Below are positions 25,770 to 34,775 of a stretch of DNA of 64,000 nt, piece after piece. The notes under the pieces are model-generated. The model did no database searches, was not told the origin of the DNA, and worked only from the letters and a program-made list of their open reading frames with translations. Numbering within the stretch: the first letter of the stretch is position 1; each line of letters starts with the position of its first letter. The position numbers and the translations under genes are program-made. The stretch lies in assembly GCA_964481775.1 (NCBI GenBank), contig CAYZUX010000003.1, positions 1 to 64,000 on the forward strand. Direction: 5' to 3'. Source of the DNA: OLB16 sp964481775. GTDB taxonomy: Bacteria > Hinthialibacterota > Hinthialibacteria > OLB16.

Positions 25770-26810
25770 TCAACGTCCGTGACTCCTGACCGTGCGGATA
25801 CCGAGTCCCATCAAAATCGTGAACAAGAGCACAATGAAAGCTCCAAGGATTCCGGAAAGGGAGGTTCCCGGATCCACCGCTGGCCATGCGGGAACATGAT
25901 CTTCCTCGGAAGCTGTCTCTCCAGACGGTTTGAAAGCGTAATCTGGCAGAAACGCGGTTTTTTCCTGGATATGCCCGAGCTTCTGAGCAAGCCCTTCATC
26001 CTCCCGGGCAAGCTCAGGCGAACCAGTGACTTTCTCGATGGACCACTCCAGGCCATCCGGATGGGTGGAGGCAAACCACGAAAGAGCTCCACCTGTTACC
26101 ACGGTAAGGAGAACAAAAACTGTGACCACCTTCCAGAGGGTCACTTGCGGTGGTAGAGGTTGCGACTGGGTGACACTCCGGAGAATCTCGGGACGCAGAT
26201 GACTGACATAGTTGATGACTCCTGCCGTGATGAATCCCTCGATCAATCCAATTCCCAGGTGAATCGGTTGCATCAGAAGAAGGAAGGAACTGAAAGGCAA
26301 TTCACTTCTGCCGGAAAGAACAGTCTCCAGAACGACCGCAAATGCGCCCAACTGCAGGGCGACCACCACGCTCGCAAGCGAAGCAATGAGGGTCCGTCGA
26401 GCAGTAGGATTCTCACCCACAAGAGGTTTGTAAACAAAAGGATAAGCCAGATAACAAGGGAAGAATCCCAGATTCCAGATGTTGCATCCCAAAGCCAGCA
26501 ACCCACCATCGGCGAAAAAGAGTGCTTGAACTGTCAGCACCGAAGCCACAGCGAGAAAAGCGGCATGCGGTCCCAGAGCAATGGCCAGGATCATTCCTCC
26601 GCCAATATGCCCGCTGGAACCAGTTCCGGGAATGGTGAAATTGATCATCTGGCCCGCAAAAATGAAAGCCGCAAGAACTCCCATCAAAGGGACCATCTTT
26701 TCATCAAATTGTCGCTTGAGATGGGTGGAGGCATAACCAATCATCCCTATCGACGCGGCCCAGAAGGTGGTTCCCACCGCGGGCGAGAGCAAGGCATCCG
26801 CCATGTGCAT
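25770..26810 (-). CDS. cbiM: Cobalt/nickel ECF substrate-binding membrane protein with PDGLE-type tail
   Basis: 346 residues. MHMADALLSPAVG gives the required N-terminal Met-His2, whose amine and imidazole coordinate the metal in CbiM/NikM; starting at this ATG (GGAG 11 bases upstream) is therefore functionally necessary. SSGHIGGGMILAIALGPHAAFL supplies the further conserved His residues. Residues 1-205 are the CbiM membrane domain. About 225-346 are a second module with a helix near 227-247, the segment HPDGLEWSIEKVTGS (PDGLE motif, replacing a separate CbiN) and a final membrane helix. Substrate is Co2+ or Ni2+; cobalt is favoured by the divergent core-MetE gene. No cobalamin riboswitch or clear metal-repressor site is seen upstream. 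Confidence 0.9.
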   Translation of the reverse strand: MHMADALLSPAVGTTFWAASIGMIGYASTHLKRQFDEKMVPLMGVLAAFIFAGQMINFTIPGTGSSGHIGGGMILAIALGPHAAFLAVASVLTVQALFFADGGLLALGCNIWNLGFFPCYLAYPFVYKPLVGENPTARRTLIASLASVVVALQLGAFAVVLETVLSGRSELPFSSFLLLMQPIHLGIGLIEGFITAGVINYVSHLRPEILRSVTQSQPLPPQVTLWKVVTVFVLLTVVTGGALSWFASTHPDGLEWSIEKVTGSPELAREDEGLAQKLGHIQEKTAFLPDYAFKPSGETASEEDHVPAWPAVDPGTSLSGILGAFIVLLFTILMGLGIRTVRSHGR

Positions 26811-26943
26811 GTTTCAGTCGTCTCCTTGTCCTGGCTTCATCCGCCATTATACCCAGTTCAGCCGCCGTGAAAATAAACAGGGTTGACGCCAAGGGGGAAA
26901 GGGTTGTTTACAATGCTCCATTCCATCCCGGGAGGTTGAACCC

Positions 26944-27945
26944 ATGCGGCCCAGGATCCAGACCACGGTTGTCGGCAGTTACCCCATCCCAGACTGGATG
27001 GCGGCACACCCCACCGAACAGGCCCTGATCGATGCCACTTCTGTCGTGCTCAAGGTCCAGGAAAATGCGGGAATCGATCTTGTGGTGGATGGCGAGCTTT
27101 ACCGCTTCGACATCAACCACCCGGACACAAATGGGATGATCGAGTATTTCATCCGTCCGATCGAGAATATCCGGACCCAGTTTTCCCGTTCCGAACTGCT
27201 GCATTTCCGTGAAAATGAAGAGATGAACTTCCGTTCCAAACCCAGCGGCCTGGTCGAAGGCGAGATTGATGAAGGCACCCTCAATCTGCTGGATGATTAC
27301 CGCCGGGCGCGATCTCTCACGTCTTACCCGCTCAAATTCACAGTCACCGGTCCCCATATGTTGTGCAAAACACTCCTTGATCTCCATTATCATTCCCGGC
27401 GAGATCTCTGCATGGCCCTGGCCGGAGTGCTGGCGGGACAAGTGGCCGAGATCGATGCAGAGGTGGTACAGATTGACGAGGCCAACATCACCGGGCATCC
27501 GGAAGAGATCGATTGGGCATTGGAGTGTATCAACCTGGTGCTGGATGCCATCCCAACCATACCCGCGGTTCACCTCTGCTTCGGAAACTATGCCGGCCAG
27601 ACCATTCAAAAAGGGGGCTGGGACAGGTTGATCGGCTTCATCAGCGGATTGCACTGTGAACATGTCCTTCTCGAGGTGGCACACCGGGGTGACTGGGAGC
27701 TGGAATATCTGGCACGGATCAACCCGGAAGTGGGAATCGGTTTGGGAGTCATCGACATCAAGACGAACGTGGTAGAAACACCCGATGAGGTGGCGCGCCG
27801 GATCGATGCGGCGGCGAATGTTCTCGGGGAAGAACGGATTCAGTATGTCAATCCAGACTGTGGATTCTGGATGTTGAAACGGAGTGTGGCTGACAGGAAG
27901 ATCCGTGCGCTGGTGGAGGGCAGGGACTTATTCGAGGGGCGTTGA
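26944..27945 (+). CDS. Short core-MetE type methionine synthase (C-terminal MetE domain only)
   Basis: 333 residues, half the length of classical MetE, corresponding to its catalytic C-terminal barrel. All four zinc ligands of MetE are present: His210 and Cys212 in VHLCFGN, Glu244 in HVLLEVAHRGD and Cys306 in NPDCGFW. The N-terminal folate-binding duplicate of MetE is absent. Short enzymes of this kind (core-MetE, MesD) are known to take methyl groups from methylcobalamin proteins or other donors rather than methyl-tetrahydrofolate triglutamate. GGGAGG precedes the ATG. The gene is divergent from the cobalt transporter across 133 bases containing TTGACG and TACAAT elements at a loose 20-base spacing. 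Expected product: methionine from homocysteine. Confidence 0.8.
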   Translation: MRPRIQTTVVGSYPIPDWMAAHPTEQALIDATSVVLKVQENAGIDLVVDGELYRFDINHPDTNGMIEYFIRPIENIRTQFSRSELLHFRENEEMNFRSKPSGLVEGEIDEGTLNLLDDYRRARSLTSYPLKFTVTGPHMLCKTLLDLHYHSRRDLCMALAGVLAGQVAEIDAEVVQIDEANITGHPEEIDWALECINLVLDAIPTIPAVHLCFGNYAGQTIQKGGWDRLIGFISGLHCEHVLLEVAHRGDWELEYLARINPEVGIGLGVIDIKTNVVETPDEVARRIDAAANVLGEERIQYVNPDCGFWMLKRSVADRKIRALVEGRDLFEGR

Positions 27946-28049
27946 AAAGACAGCACCCCCCGCCCTAACCCTCCTTTGCAAATGGGGAGGGGGTACATTT
28001 CCCCCAATCCCACTCCAAGCATACGGCGAGTGCGGTATGATCCCACTCT

Positions 28050-29090
28050 ATGGACCTGACAACGAACCCCTGCCCACACCGCAGGCAGAACCTTCTTACC
28101 GGCGAGTGGATCCTGGTTTCCCCTCACCGCACCCAAAGACCCTGGCAAGGAAAGGTGGAACCAGTCCCGGGAAGTCAACGTCCCGCCTATGATCCCAAGT
28201 GTTATCTCTGCCCCGGCAACTCAAGGGCCGATGAGGCGCGGAATCCTCCATACACCTCGACCTATGTTTTTGATAACGACTTTGCGGCACTGCTCCCAGA
28301 AGCAGGTGATATCCCCAAGCAGAACCATGCCTTGCTTCAGGCCAGTCCGGTAGCCGGGAAATGCCGGGTAATCTGTTTCTCACCGCGTCATGACCTGACC
28401 CTCCCCCGGATGTCCATCGAGGATATCTCAGGTGTCGTGGATGTCTGGGCGAAAGAAACACTTGAGTTGGGACGGAGGTGGAGATGGGTCCAGGTTTTTG
28501 AAAACAAGGGCGAAATCATGGGTTGCTCGAATCCGCATCCTCATGGACAGGTCTGGGCCAGTGATGGAATCCCCAATGAACCCAGCAAAGAGGACTTTCA
28601 TTTGAAGCACTACCTCGATCAAAAGGGACACAACCTGCTGGTGGAGTATGCTGAGGTCGAAAAGACAGCGGGTGAACGAGTGGTTGTGGAGAATGAAGAC
28701 TGGCTGGCGGTGGTTCCCTATTGGGCCTTGTGGCCTTACGAGATACTCCTGCTCCCCAAACGGCATATCCTGCGGCTACCTGATCTCAGTCAAGACGAAC
28801 AGGTTTCTCTGGCCTCGATCCTTCAACGCTTGTTGACACGTTACGACAACCTGTTCGAGACATCCTTCCCCTACTCCATGGGATGGCATGGAGCACCCAC
28901 CATGGAGGGGGTGTTCGATCACTGGCAGCTGCATGCCCATTTTTACCCCCCACTGTTGCGCTCCGCGACTGTGAAAAAGTTCATGGTGGGATATGAGATG
29001 CTTTCCGAGCCGCAGCGTGATCTCACGGCGGAAACGGCAGCGGAACGGTTACGAGCAGTAAGTGAAAAGCACTATCTTCAGGAGGTGTAA
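28050..29090 (+). CDS. galT: Galactose-1-phosphate uridylyltransferase
   Basis: 346 residues, full family length. Swaps UMP between UDP-glucose and galactose-1-phosphate in the Leloir pathway, cytoplasmic. Zinc-site Cys51 and Cys54 (CYLCPGN), His114 and His163, nucleophile His165 and Gln167 in NPHPHGQ correspond one for one to the E. coli enzyme with an offset of one residue. A second structural metal segment, HWQLHAHFYPP, is near 295-305. The ATG has no obvious Shine-Dalgarno sequence but the family's N-terminal pattern (PHRR, LTGEW, LVSPHR) begins right after it. The 3' end overlaps the convergent GT4 gene by 13 bases. Confidence 0.93.
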   Translation: MDLTTNPCPHRRQNLLTGEWILVSPHRTQRPWQGKVEPVPGSQRPAYDPKCYLCPGNSRADEARNPPYTSTYVFDNDFAALLPEAGDIPKQNHALLQASPVAGKCRVICFSPRHDLTLPRMSIEDISGVVDVWAKETLELGRRWRWVQVFENKGEIMGCSNPHPHGQVWASDGIPNEPSKEDFHLKHYLDQKGHNLLVEYAEVEKTAGERVVVENEDWLAVVPYWALWPYEILLLPKRHILRLPDLSQDEQVSLASILQRLLTRYDNLFETSFPYSMGWHGAPTMEGVFDHWQLHAHFYPPLLRSATVKKFMVGYEMLSEPQRDLTAETAAERLRAVSEKHYLQEV

Positions 29091-30217
29091 ATGATCCGGT
29101 GAAAGGTGAGAAGATCCTCCACGAAGCGGTCCCAGGTGTAACGGCTCCGGACTTTTTCCCATCCCTTGCGAATCCTTACAACACGCTCTTCATGGTTCGA
29201 GAACACCTCCAGCAGCGACCTGGCAAGCTCCCTCGGTTCTCCCTCCCGGAAAATCCAACCCGCATCACCGATAACCTCGGGGATTGATCCACTCGAGGAA
29301 CCTACCACGGAAACTCCCGAAGCCATTGCCTCCAGCAGGACCCGTCCAAGTTGTTCCGCCCAAACAGGGGTCGTGAGTGAAGGCAACACGAGCACATCGA
29401 GACGGGAAAGGCATTCCTTGACCTTTTCCGGTGGAACCGCCCTGAGCCAGTCAATTCTCCCCTCGACATCGAGACTCTGAGCAACTTGATGGAGCCGAGG
29501 TTGATCGGGACCACTGCCTAATATCGCCAAGTGTCCAGGAATATGAGGCAGGGCCGAGATGAGTGTATCCACCCCCTTCATCGGGAGCAGCCTGCCAATG
29601 TAACCAATGTGCGGAGGATCGGATAAAGGCTTTTGGCACCGCCAGGTCAACTCATCCTCGGACAGGATGTAGGTGCTGGCGATGCCATAAGGAATGACTT
29701 CGACCAGCTGCTGAAAGCCACGCTGGAGAAGAACCGAGCGGGCAGCACCGGTAGCACAAACAGCGCCATTGGCTTTTCTGAAAACACGCTTCTCTATCCA
29801 CGAATGGATGGGATCCAGCTTGGAACAATATGTCGCTTTCCGATAGATGTTCTCCCAGGTATAGAAGCATATTTTGGCTTCGGGGGCCAAACGATGAGCC
29901 AGCCAGACAGTTTGCCCGGCGAAAAGTGACCATGGCTCCTCAAGCAGCTGGATCACATCGGGCTGGAATTCCTTGAGAACTCTTCCCAAGCCACTCAGAT
30001 AGAAGCCACGCGAGTATGATCCGGTCCAGAAGGTTCTGCCCAGCCGGATCAGATAGTCCGGATGATGGGTCCGTTCCGCATGGACATCACGCATATGTTC
30101 ATGCCACCAAACCGGCGAGAGCACACACAACTCAACTCCGGGTTGCGATGCGATCTTTTCGTACCGTTCATGGTTGGACTCCAGAACCGCTGTCTTGTCA
30201 ATGAAAAGAATTCGCAT
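29078..30217 (-). CDS. GT4-family glycosyltransferase
   Basis: 379 residues from ATG 30217; this start opens directly on the first strand MRILFIDKTAV, whereas an upstream in-frame start would lie inside pyk. GT-B fold with two Rossmann-like halves: donor-side motifs are IGYIGRLLPMKGVDTLI, LAILGSGPDQPRL, and the E-x7-E nucleotide-sugar motif within LLEAMASGVSVVGSSSGSIPEV. Members build lipopolysaccharide, exopolysaccharide or glycolipids, or make sucrose/trehalose-type glycosides; acceptor unknown. It starts 20 bases after the pyruvate kinase stop and is the last gene of a three-gene operon. Confidence 0.87.
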   Translation of the reverse strand: MRILFIDKTAVLESNHERYEKIASQPGVELCVLSPVWWHEHMRDVHAERTHHPDYLIRLGRTFWTGSYSRGFYLSGLGRVLKEFQPDVIQLLEEPWSLFAGQTVWLAHRLAPEAKICFYTWENIYRKATYCSKLDPIHSWIEKRVFRKANGAVCATGAARSVLLQRGFQQLVEVIPYGIASTYILSEDELTWRCQKPLSDPPHIGYIGRLLPMKGVDTLISALPHIPGHLAILGSGPDQPRLHQVAQSLDVEGRIDWLRAVPPEKVKECLSRLDVLVLPSLTTPVWAEQLGRVLLEAMASGVSVVGSSSGSIPEVIGDAGWIFREGEPRELARSLLEVFSNHEERVVRIRKGWEKVRSRYTWDRFVEDLLTFHRIIYTS

Positions 30218-30237
30218 GATCGGGAGACCGTTCCCGG

Positions 30238-31701
30238 TCAAAGGCCCGGGTAGTCGGAAAGATGAATAATCGAAAGCGAGTTGATATACCCATGGGCTTC
30301 CCGTGGCCAGCCAGACACCATGCAGACAAGGTCTTCCTCTTTCAGTAATCCCATAGGAACCACCTGTTCCCTTAATGTCTGGACAATGGACTCCAGGTTT
30401 TCGGATTGTGTATGGAGGAGTGAATAGGTCCCCCACAACAGTTTCAACCGGCGAGCCACCTTCTCATCAGGAGTCAGGGCAACGATAGGAACCGGGGGAC
30501 GATATTTGGCAATGACCTTTGCGGTCGATCCAGTCCGGGTAAATACACACACCGCCTTCGCCCCCAGGGCTCCAGCTACTTCAGCGGTCGCCTTGGCGGT
30601 GACCCCCTCGATCCCATCGGGCGCATCATCAAGACAGATATCCGGGTGTGGCGAAGTGATTCCGGATTCTGTGATCTGGATGATCCTTGCCATGGTCTCG
30701 ACTGCTGCCACAGGATATTTTCCGGAGGCAGTCTCACCCGAAAGCATGACCGCATCGGTCCCATCCAGGACCGCATTGGCTACATCCGTCGCCTCGGCAC
30801 GGGTTGGGCGGGGATTGGTGGTCATGGACTCGAGCATCTGGGTGGCAATGATCGAGGGCACACCAGACTTGCGAGCTTTCGCGAGGATTGTTTTCTGCAG
30901 GACTGGCATGGCTTCGACCGAGGTCTCCACACCGAGATCTCCACGCGCCACCATAATGACATTGGTAACCGCCAGGATCTCATCCAGGTGTTCCAGACTC
31001 TCCGGTTTCTCGATCTTGGCGATGACAGGCACTTCCTTCCCCAGGCCACGGATAATGTCCTTGAGGCTGGTAATATCCTCGGGACCACGCACAAATGAGA
31101 GGGCCACAAAATCGATGTCCGCCTGGAGGATTCCCTCCAGGTCTTTCAAGTCCTTGGGGGTCAGGCTCGGAGTTGAAAGGCGGGTTCCCGGGAGATTCAG
31201 CCCTTTCCCGGAACTGAGTGTTCCCGGGACACGCACGATACAATGGACATCCTGATCATCAATCCACTGGACCTCAAGCTGGATCAGGCCATCCGAGAGA
31301 AAAATAACATGTCCCGGTTTGACATCCCTGTGCAGGTTGGCGTAGGTACAGCTGACACAGTCGACCGAACCGGGGACATCACGGGTGGTCAGAATAAAGG
31401 ATTGCCCCATTGAGAGGGTCACGGGTTCTTTTTCAAACTTTCCAATCCGGATCTTCGGTCCGCAGAGGTCCACAAGGATCCCCACCCGGCGGCCTGTTTC
31501 CTGTTCAGCGGCTCGTACCTGCTGAATTCTCCTTGCATGACTCTCAATCGTGCCATGGGACATATTCAGACGGGCAACATCCATCCCCGCCAGAATCAGC
31601 TCCCTGAGGGTTCCGGGATCATCACAGGCGGGGCCAAGCGTGGCCACAATGCGTGTACGCCTTAATTGCAGGGGGAGAGAACCGATCCTGTGTGGCATCA
31701 T
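30238..31701 (-). CDS. pyk: Pyruvate kinase
   Basis: 487 residues, full length. Makes pyruvate and ATP from phosphoenolpyruvate and ADP. RRTRIVATLGPAC opens the barrel, NMSHGT follows, VIAKIEKPES holds the catalytic Lys and metal-binding Glu, VMVARGDLGVE the second metal ligand region, and ATQMLESMTTNPRPTRAEATDVANAVLDG the hinge and allosteric interface. The B domain (about 85-180) and C-terminal alpha/beta domain (about 360-487) are present. Two adjacent ATGs can serve as start. It lies 3 bases after the beta-CASP nuclease gene. Confidence 0.95.
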   Translation of the reverse strand: MMPHRIGSLPLQLRRTRIVATLGPACDDPGTLRELILAGMDVARLNMSHGTIESHARRIQQVRAAEQETGRRVGILVDLCGPKIRIGKFEKEPVTLSMGQSFILTTRDVPGSVDCVSCTYANLHRDVKPGHVIFLSDGLIQLEVQWIDDQDVHCIVRVPGTLSSGKGLNLPGTRLSTPSLTPKDLKDLEGILQADIDFVALSFVRGPEDITSLKDIIRGLGKEVPVIAKIEKPESLEHLDEILAVTNVIMVARGDLGVETSVEAMPVLQKTILAKARKSGVPSIIATQMLESMTTNPRPTRAEATDVANAVLDGTDAVMLSGETASGKYPVAAVETMARIIQITESGITSPHPDICLDDAPDGIEGVTAKATAEVAGALGAKAVCVFTRTGSTAKVIAKYRPPVPIVALTPDEKVARRLKLLWGTYSLLHTQSENLESIVQTLREQVVPMGLLKEEDLVCMVSGWPREAHGYINSLSIIHLSDYPGL

Positions 31702-31704
31702 TGA

Positions 31705-33102
31705 TCACCTGATTTCGTATTCCCTGTAAAGCTCCGGCATGACTACATCACGGTCACCCTGGTCTACGAGAAACTGGCGGTAAGCTTCTCCCTGCTCTTC
31801 CTCACCATGGACCAGGAAGATCCTGCGGACCTGGTTGCCAAGTTCCTTCCTGTAGCGGAACAGCTCATTCCTGTCGGCATGACCGGAGAAGGCATTAAGA
31901 ACCTCGACATGTGCTTCCACCGGGTGGACCATGCCGAATATCTTCACCTCTGTATCCCCACGCAGGATCTTGCGTCCCAGAGTGTGATGTGCCTGGAACC
32001 CGACAATCAGGATCGTGTTGCGCTCATCGGAGATGTTGTTGCGCAGATGATGCAGGATCCGTCCCGCTTCGCACATTCCCGAGGCGGAAATGATGATGCA
32101 TGGACCCCGGTCATCATTCAGGGCCTTGGAGTCCTCCACACTGGTGATGAACTCCAGTCCCGGGAATGAAAAGGGATTATCCTGGTGGTTGGTGAAGAGA
32201 AGCACCTCTTCGTCGTAACATTCCGGGTGAAGTTTGAAAACCTGGGTGATACTGGTGGCCAGAGGGCTGTCCACATAAACCGGAATTTGTGGGATCTTTT
32301 TCGCCACAAGTAATTTTTTCAATGCGAGAATCACCTCTTGCGCACGTTCCAGGGCGAAACTGGGAATGATGACCTTGCCACCCCGCTTAATGGTTTCGTT
32401 GATCACACGCGCCAGACCGTCATTACGGGATTCAATGGGATCATGGAGACGGTCGCCGTAAGTGCTTTCGGAGACAAATATATCGACATCCGGCGGCACC
32501 ACCGGATCCCGCAGGATGGGAAGATCCCAACGTCCGATATCCCCCGAGAAGAGGAACCTGAGCCGTGTAGCCCCCTCCTCCAGATCGAGACAGACTACTG
32601 CCGAACCAAGGACATGGGCCGCGTTGTAAAAGGTCAGGTTGACTCCCGGCGAGATGGGAAGGGTTGTCTGGTAGTCGATGGCCACGAAGCGGGAGAGACA
32701 GGCGCGTACATCGGCGTCATCGTAGATTGGTTCGATACGATCCTTTTCGCCGCGCTCCTCTGCCTTGCGGTTATAGAACTCGGCATCTTTCACCTGGATA
32801 TAGGCCGAGTCCATCAGCATCAGGGAGCACAGGTCGCGTGTAGCGAAGGTGGTATAAATCACCCCCCGGAATCCCTGCTTGACCAGGTTCGGGATATTCC
32901 CGGAGTGATCAATATGGGCATGCGAGAGAACCATCACATCGATTGTGGAAGCATCGAAAGGAAGGGTACGGTTGAGACGGTTGGATTCACTGCGTTTACC
33001 CTGAAAGAACCCGCACTCCAGCAGGATGCGTTTACCATTCACTGTCAGGATATGCATCGAGCCGGTCACTTCGCGAACCGCGCCCATGAACTGGACCTTC
33101 AT
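31705..33102 (-). CDS. Metallo-beta-lactamase/beta-CASP ribonuclease
   Basis: 465 residues. HAHIDHSG at 61-68 gives the zinc ligands, followed by AAHVLGSA, FSGDIGRWD, and the beta-CASP motifs: SESTYGD, a Glu-containing FALERAQEVI helix, SASGMCEAGRILHHL and the terminal GHADRNELF. This layout matches the archaeal/bacterial CPSF73-like RNA nucleases rather than DNA-repair SNM1. It lacks KH domains. Expected to process or degrade RNA in the cytoplasm with two zinc ions. It heads the operon nuclease - pyk - GT4 with a 3-base gap to pyk, and is divergent from rhamnulokinase (118 bases). Confidence 0.88.
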   Translation of the reverse strand: MKVQFMGAVREVTGSMHILTVNGKRILLECGFFQGKRSESNRLNRTLPFDASTIDVMVLSHAHIDHSGNIPNLVKQGFRGVIYTTFATRDLCSLMLMDSAYIQVKDAEFYNRKAEERGEKDRIEPIYDDADVRACLSRFVAIDYQTTLPISPGVNLTFYNAAHVLGSAVVCLDLEEGATRLRFLFSGDIGRWDLPILRDPVVPPDVDIFVSESTYGDRLHDPIESRNDGLARVINETIKRGGKVIIPSFALERAQEVILALKKLLVAKKIPQIPVYVDSPLATSITQVFKLHPECYDEEVLLFTNHQDNPFSFPGLEFITSVEDSKALNDDRGPCIIISASGMCEAGRILHHLRNNISDERNTILIVGFQAHHTLGRKILRGDTEVKIFGMVHPVEAHVEVLNAFSGHADRNELFRYRKELGNQVRRIFLVHGEEEQGEAYRQFLVDQGDRDVVMPELYREYEIR

Positions 33103-33220
33103 CTGGGACTCCTTAGAGGATCATGGAATGATGCCGGGAGTAAGAGTATAGTTGCGTCTGGCCTTTCGGCAACGGGACAAGGGGGTTGTGTACCCCACGA
33201 TCATCAAGGAGGTTGGTTTC

Positions 33221-34708
33221 ATGGGGCGGTATCTGGCGTTCGATCTGGGGGCGGAGAGTGGAAGGGCTGTGGCCGGCAACCTGGAGAAAGGAGTCCTCTC
33301 TCTGGAGGAGATTCATCGTTTCTGGAATCAACCGGTGACCATGCGAGGGGCCCTTTATTGGGATTTCCCGCGTTTGTTGCGTGACATGCAGGATGGATTG
33401 GTCAAGTTTGTAAGGACCTATGACCAGGCTCCCTCGGGAATTTCCTGTGATAGCTGGGGGGTCGATTTCGGATTACTGGACAAACAGGGAAATCTTCTGG
33501 GTAACCCGGTGCATTACCGGGATACACGCACCGATGGGATGCCGGAACGGGTCTTTTCGCGAGTTTCCCGGGAGGCCATCTACGCCAAGACGGGTATCCA
33601 GTTCATGCAACTGAACACCCTGTTCCAGGTGGAGTACCTCCATTCCAGTGAGAACCTCCAGTGGGAGATGGCCGAAAAGTTCCTGCATATCGCCGACCTG
33701 GTTCATTACTTTTTCTGCGGTGCCATGGTGGTGGAATCAAGCCTGGCTTCCACCTCACACCTGTATGGAGCCAAGGAACGCACCTGGTGCATAGACTTGA
33801 TTGAGAAGCTGGGGTATCCCGTGAGTAAGTTCCCGGAAATTGTGCCTTCAGGAACAAGGATCGGAACCCTGGATGAGAGATTGGCCGAGGCCATCGGAAT
33901 CCCTCCTCAACACCGTAATGCACCGGTCATCGCAGCTTTGTCACATGACACCGCCGCTGCGGTCGCGGCTGTTCCTGCCGATCCCGCAACCAGGTGGGCC
34001 TACCTTTCCTCCGGCACCTGGTCTCTGCTGGGTCTTGAACTCCCTGAACCGGTCCTCTCAGAGGAAGCCTGCCGTCTCGATTTCACCAACGAAGGCGGGG
34101 CAGAAGGCACAGTCCGTTTTCTGAAGAACATCATGGGGCTTTGGGTTCTCCAGGAGTGCCGCCGTACCTGGGAGAAGCAGGGAAATACCCTAGACTACGA
34201 AACCATCGCCAAACTGGCCAGCGAGGCTCCACCGCGTGTGGCCTTTATTGATCCGGATGAATCCCGTTTCCTGTGGCCGGGTGACATGCCGGAACGTGTC
34301 CAGGCTTATTGCCGCGAAACTGGCCAACCCATTCCTGAGGAACCCGGCCCCATGGCGCGCTGTATCCTGGAAAGCCTGGCTCTCAAGTACCGTTTCGTAT
34401 TGGAACGCCTCGAACACCTTTCCGGCAACAGGATCGAGGTCCTGCATATTGTCGGCGGCGGTGGCAAGAACCGTCTCCTCAACCAGATGGTGGCGGATGT
34501 ACTTGGCATCCCGGTAGTGGTCGGCCCCACCGAGGCCACCGCGATCGGAAACATCATTACCCAGGCTGTCGCCATGGATGAGGTCAAGGGACTGTGGGAG
34601 GGACGGAAGATAATCGCCCGCTCATTCGAGATCGAGAGATACACTCCCAGCGGACAGATCGAGTGGAAAGAAGCCTACGCACGATTCAAGCAGATGATCG
34701 GTGGCTAA
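33221..34708 (+). CDS. rhaB: Rhamnulokinase (FGGY sugar kinase)
   Basis: 495 residues from ATG 33221, with AAGGAGG 9 bases upstream; an in-frame ATG 69 bases earlier adds an unconserved extension. N-terminal YLAFDLGAESGRAV is the ATP/phosphate-binding opening specific to RhaB-like members (LGASSGR form), DSWGVDFGLLD follows, then SHDTAAAVAAVP, LSSGTWSLLGLE, and the C-terminal VGGGGKNRLLNQMVADVLGIPV adenosine motif. It phosphorylates L-rhamnulose after isomerisation of rhamnose. Isomerase and aldolase genes are not adjacent. Fuculokinase-like activity cannot be fully excluded. Confidence 0.88.
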   Translation: MGRYLAFDLGAESGRAVAGNLEKGVLSLEEIHRFWNQPVTMRGALYWDFPRLLRDMQDGLVKFVRTYDQAPSGISCDSWGVDFGLLDKQGNLLGNPVHYRDTRTDGMPERVFSRVSREAIYAKTGIQFMQLNTLFQVEYLHSSENLQWEMAEKFLHIADLVHYFFCGAMVVESSLASTSHLYGAKERTWCIDLIEKLGYPVSKFPEIVPSGTRIGTLDERLAEAIGIPPQHRNAPVIAALSHDTAAAVAAVPADPATRWAYLSSGTWSLLGLELPEPVLSEEACRLDFTNEGGAEGTVRFLKNIMGLWVLQECRRTWEKQGNTLDYETIAKLASEAPPRVAFIDPDESRFLWPGDMPERVQAYCRETGQPIPEEPGPMARCILESLALKYRFVLERLEHLSGNRIEVLHIVGGGGKNRLLNQMVADVLGIPVVVGPTEATAIGNIITQAVAMDEVKGLWEGRKIIARSFEIERYTPSGQIEWKEAYARFKQMIGG

Positions 34709-34743
34709 TAGCCTGTTGAAAATGGGGGTAACCGTGGATTCCC

Positions 34744-34773
34744 GCAGGAACGGGAATCTTCTCTCGTTCCTGC
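34744..34773. repeat. Hairpin related to the second stem of the 114-bp units
   Basis: Arms GCAGGAACG (34744-34752) and CGTTCCTGC (34765-34773) are perfect complements around a 12-base loop reading GGAATCTTCTCT. Loop and right arm resemble the second hairpin of the 15.8-16.0 kb units (GGAATCTCTTCTCGTTCC). It lies between the converging rhamnulokinase and small membrane protein genes and has no U-run. Confidence 0.7.
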
Positions 34774-34775
34774 CC

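Noticed and set aside
26811..26943. Possible cobalamin riboswitch or nickel/cobalt repressor site before cbiM
   Set aside because: The 133-base gap is too short for a full B12 riboswitch and lacks the conserved B12-box; no convincing palindrome is present.
27955..27993. C-rich/G-rich hairpin after the core-MetE gene
   Set aside because: The stem (CCCTCC with GGGGAGGG) has no U-run after it, so a terminator call is not supported; it may be a low-complexity repeat.
32338..33384. 348-codon open frame on the plus strand
   Set aside because: Antisense to the beta-CASP nuclease and then overlaps the start of rhamnulokinase in another frame; no start signal.
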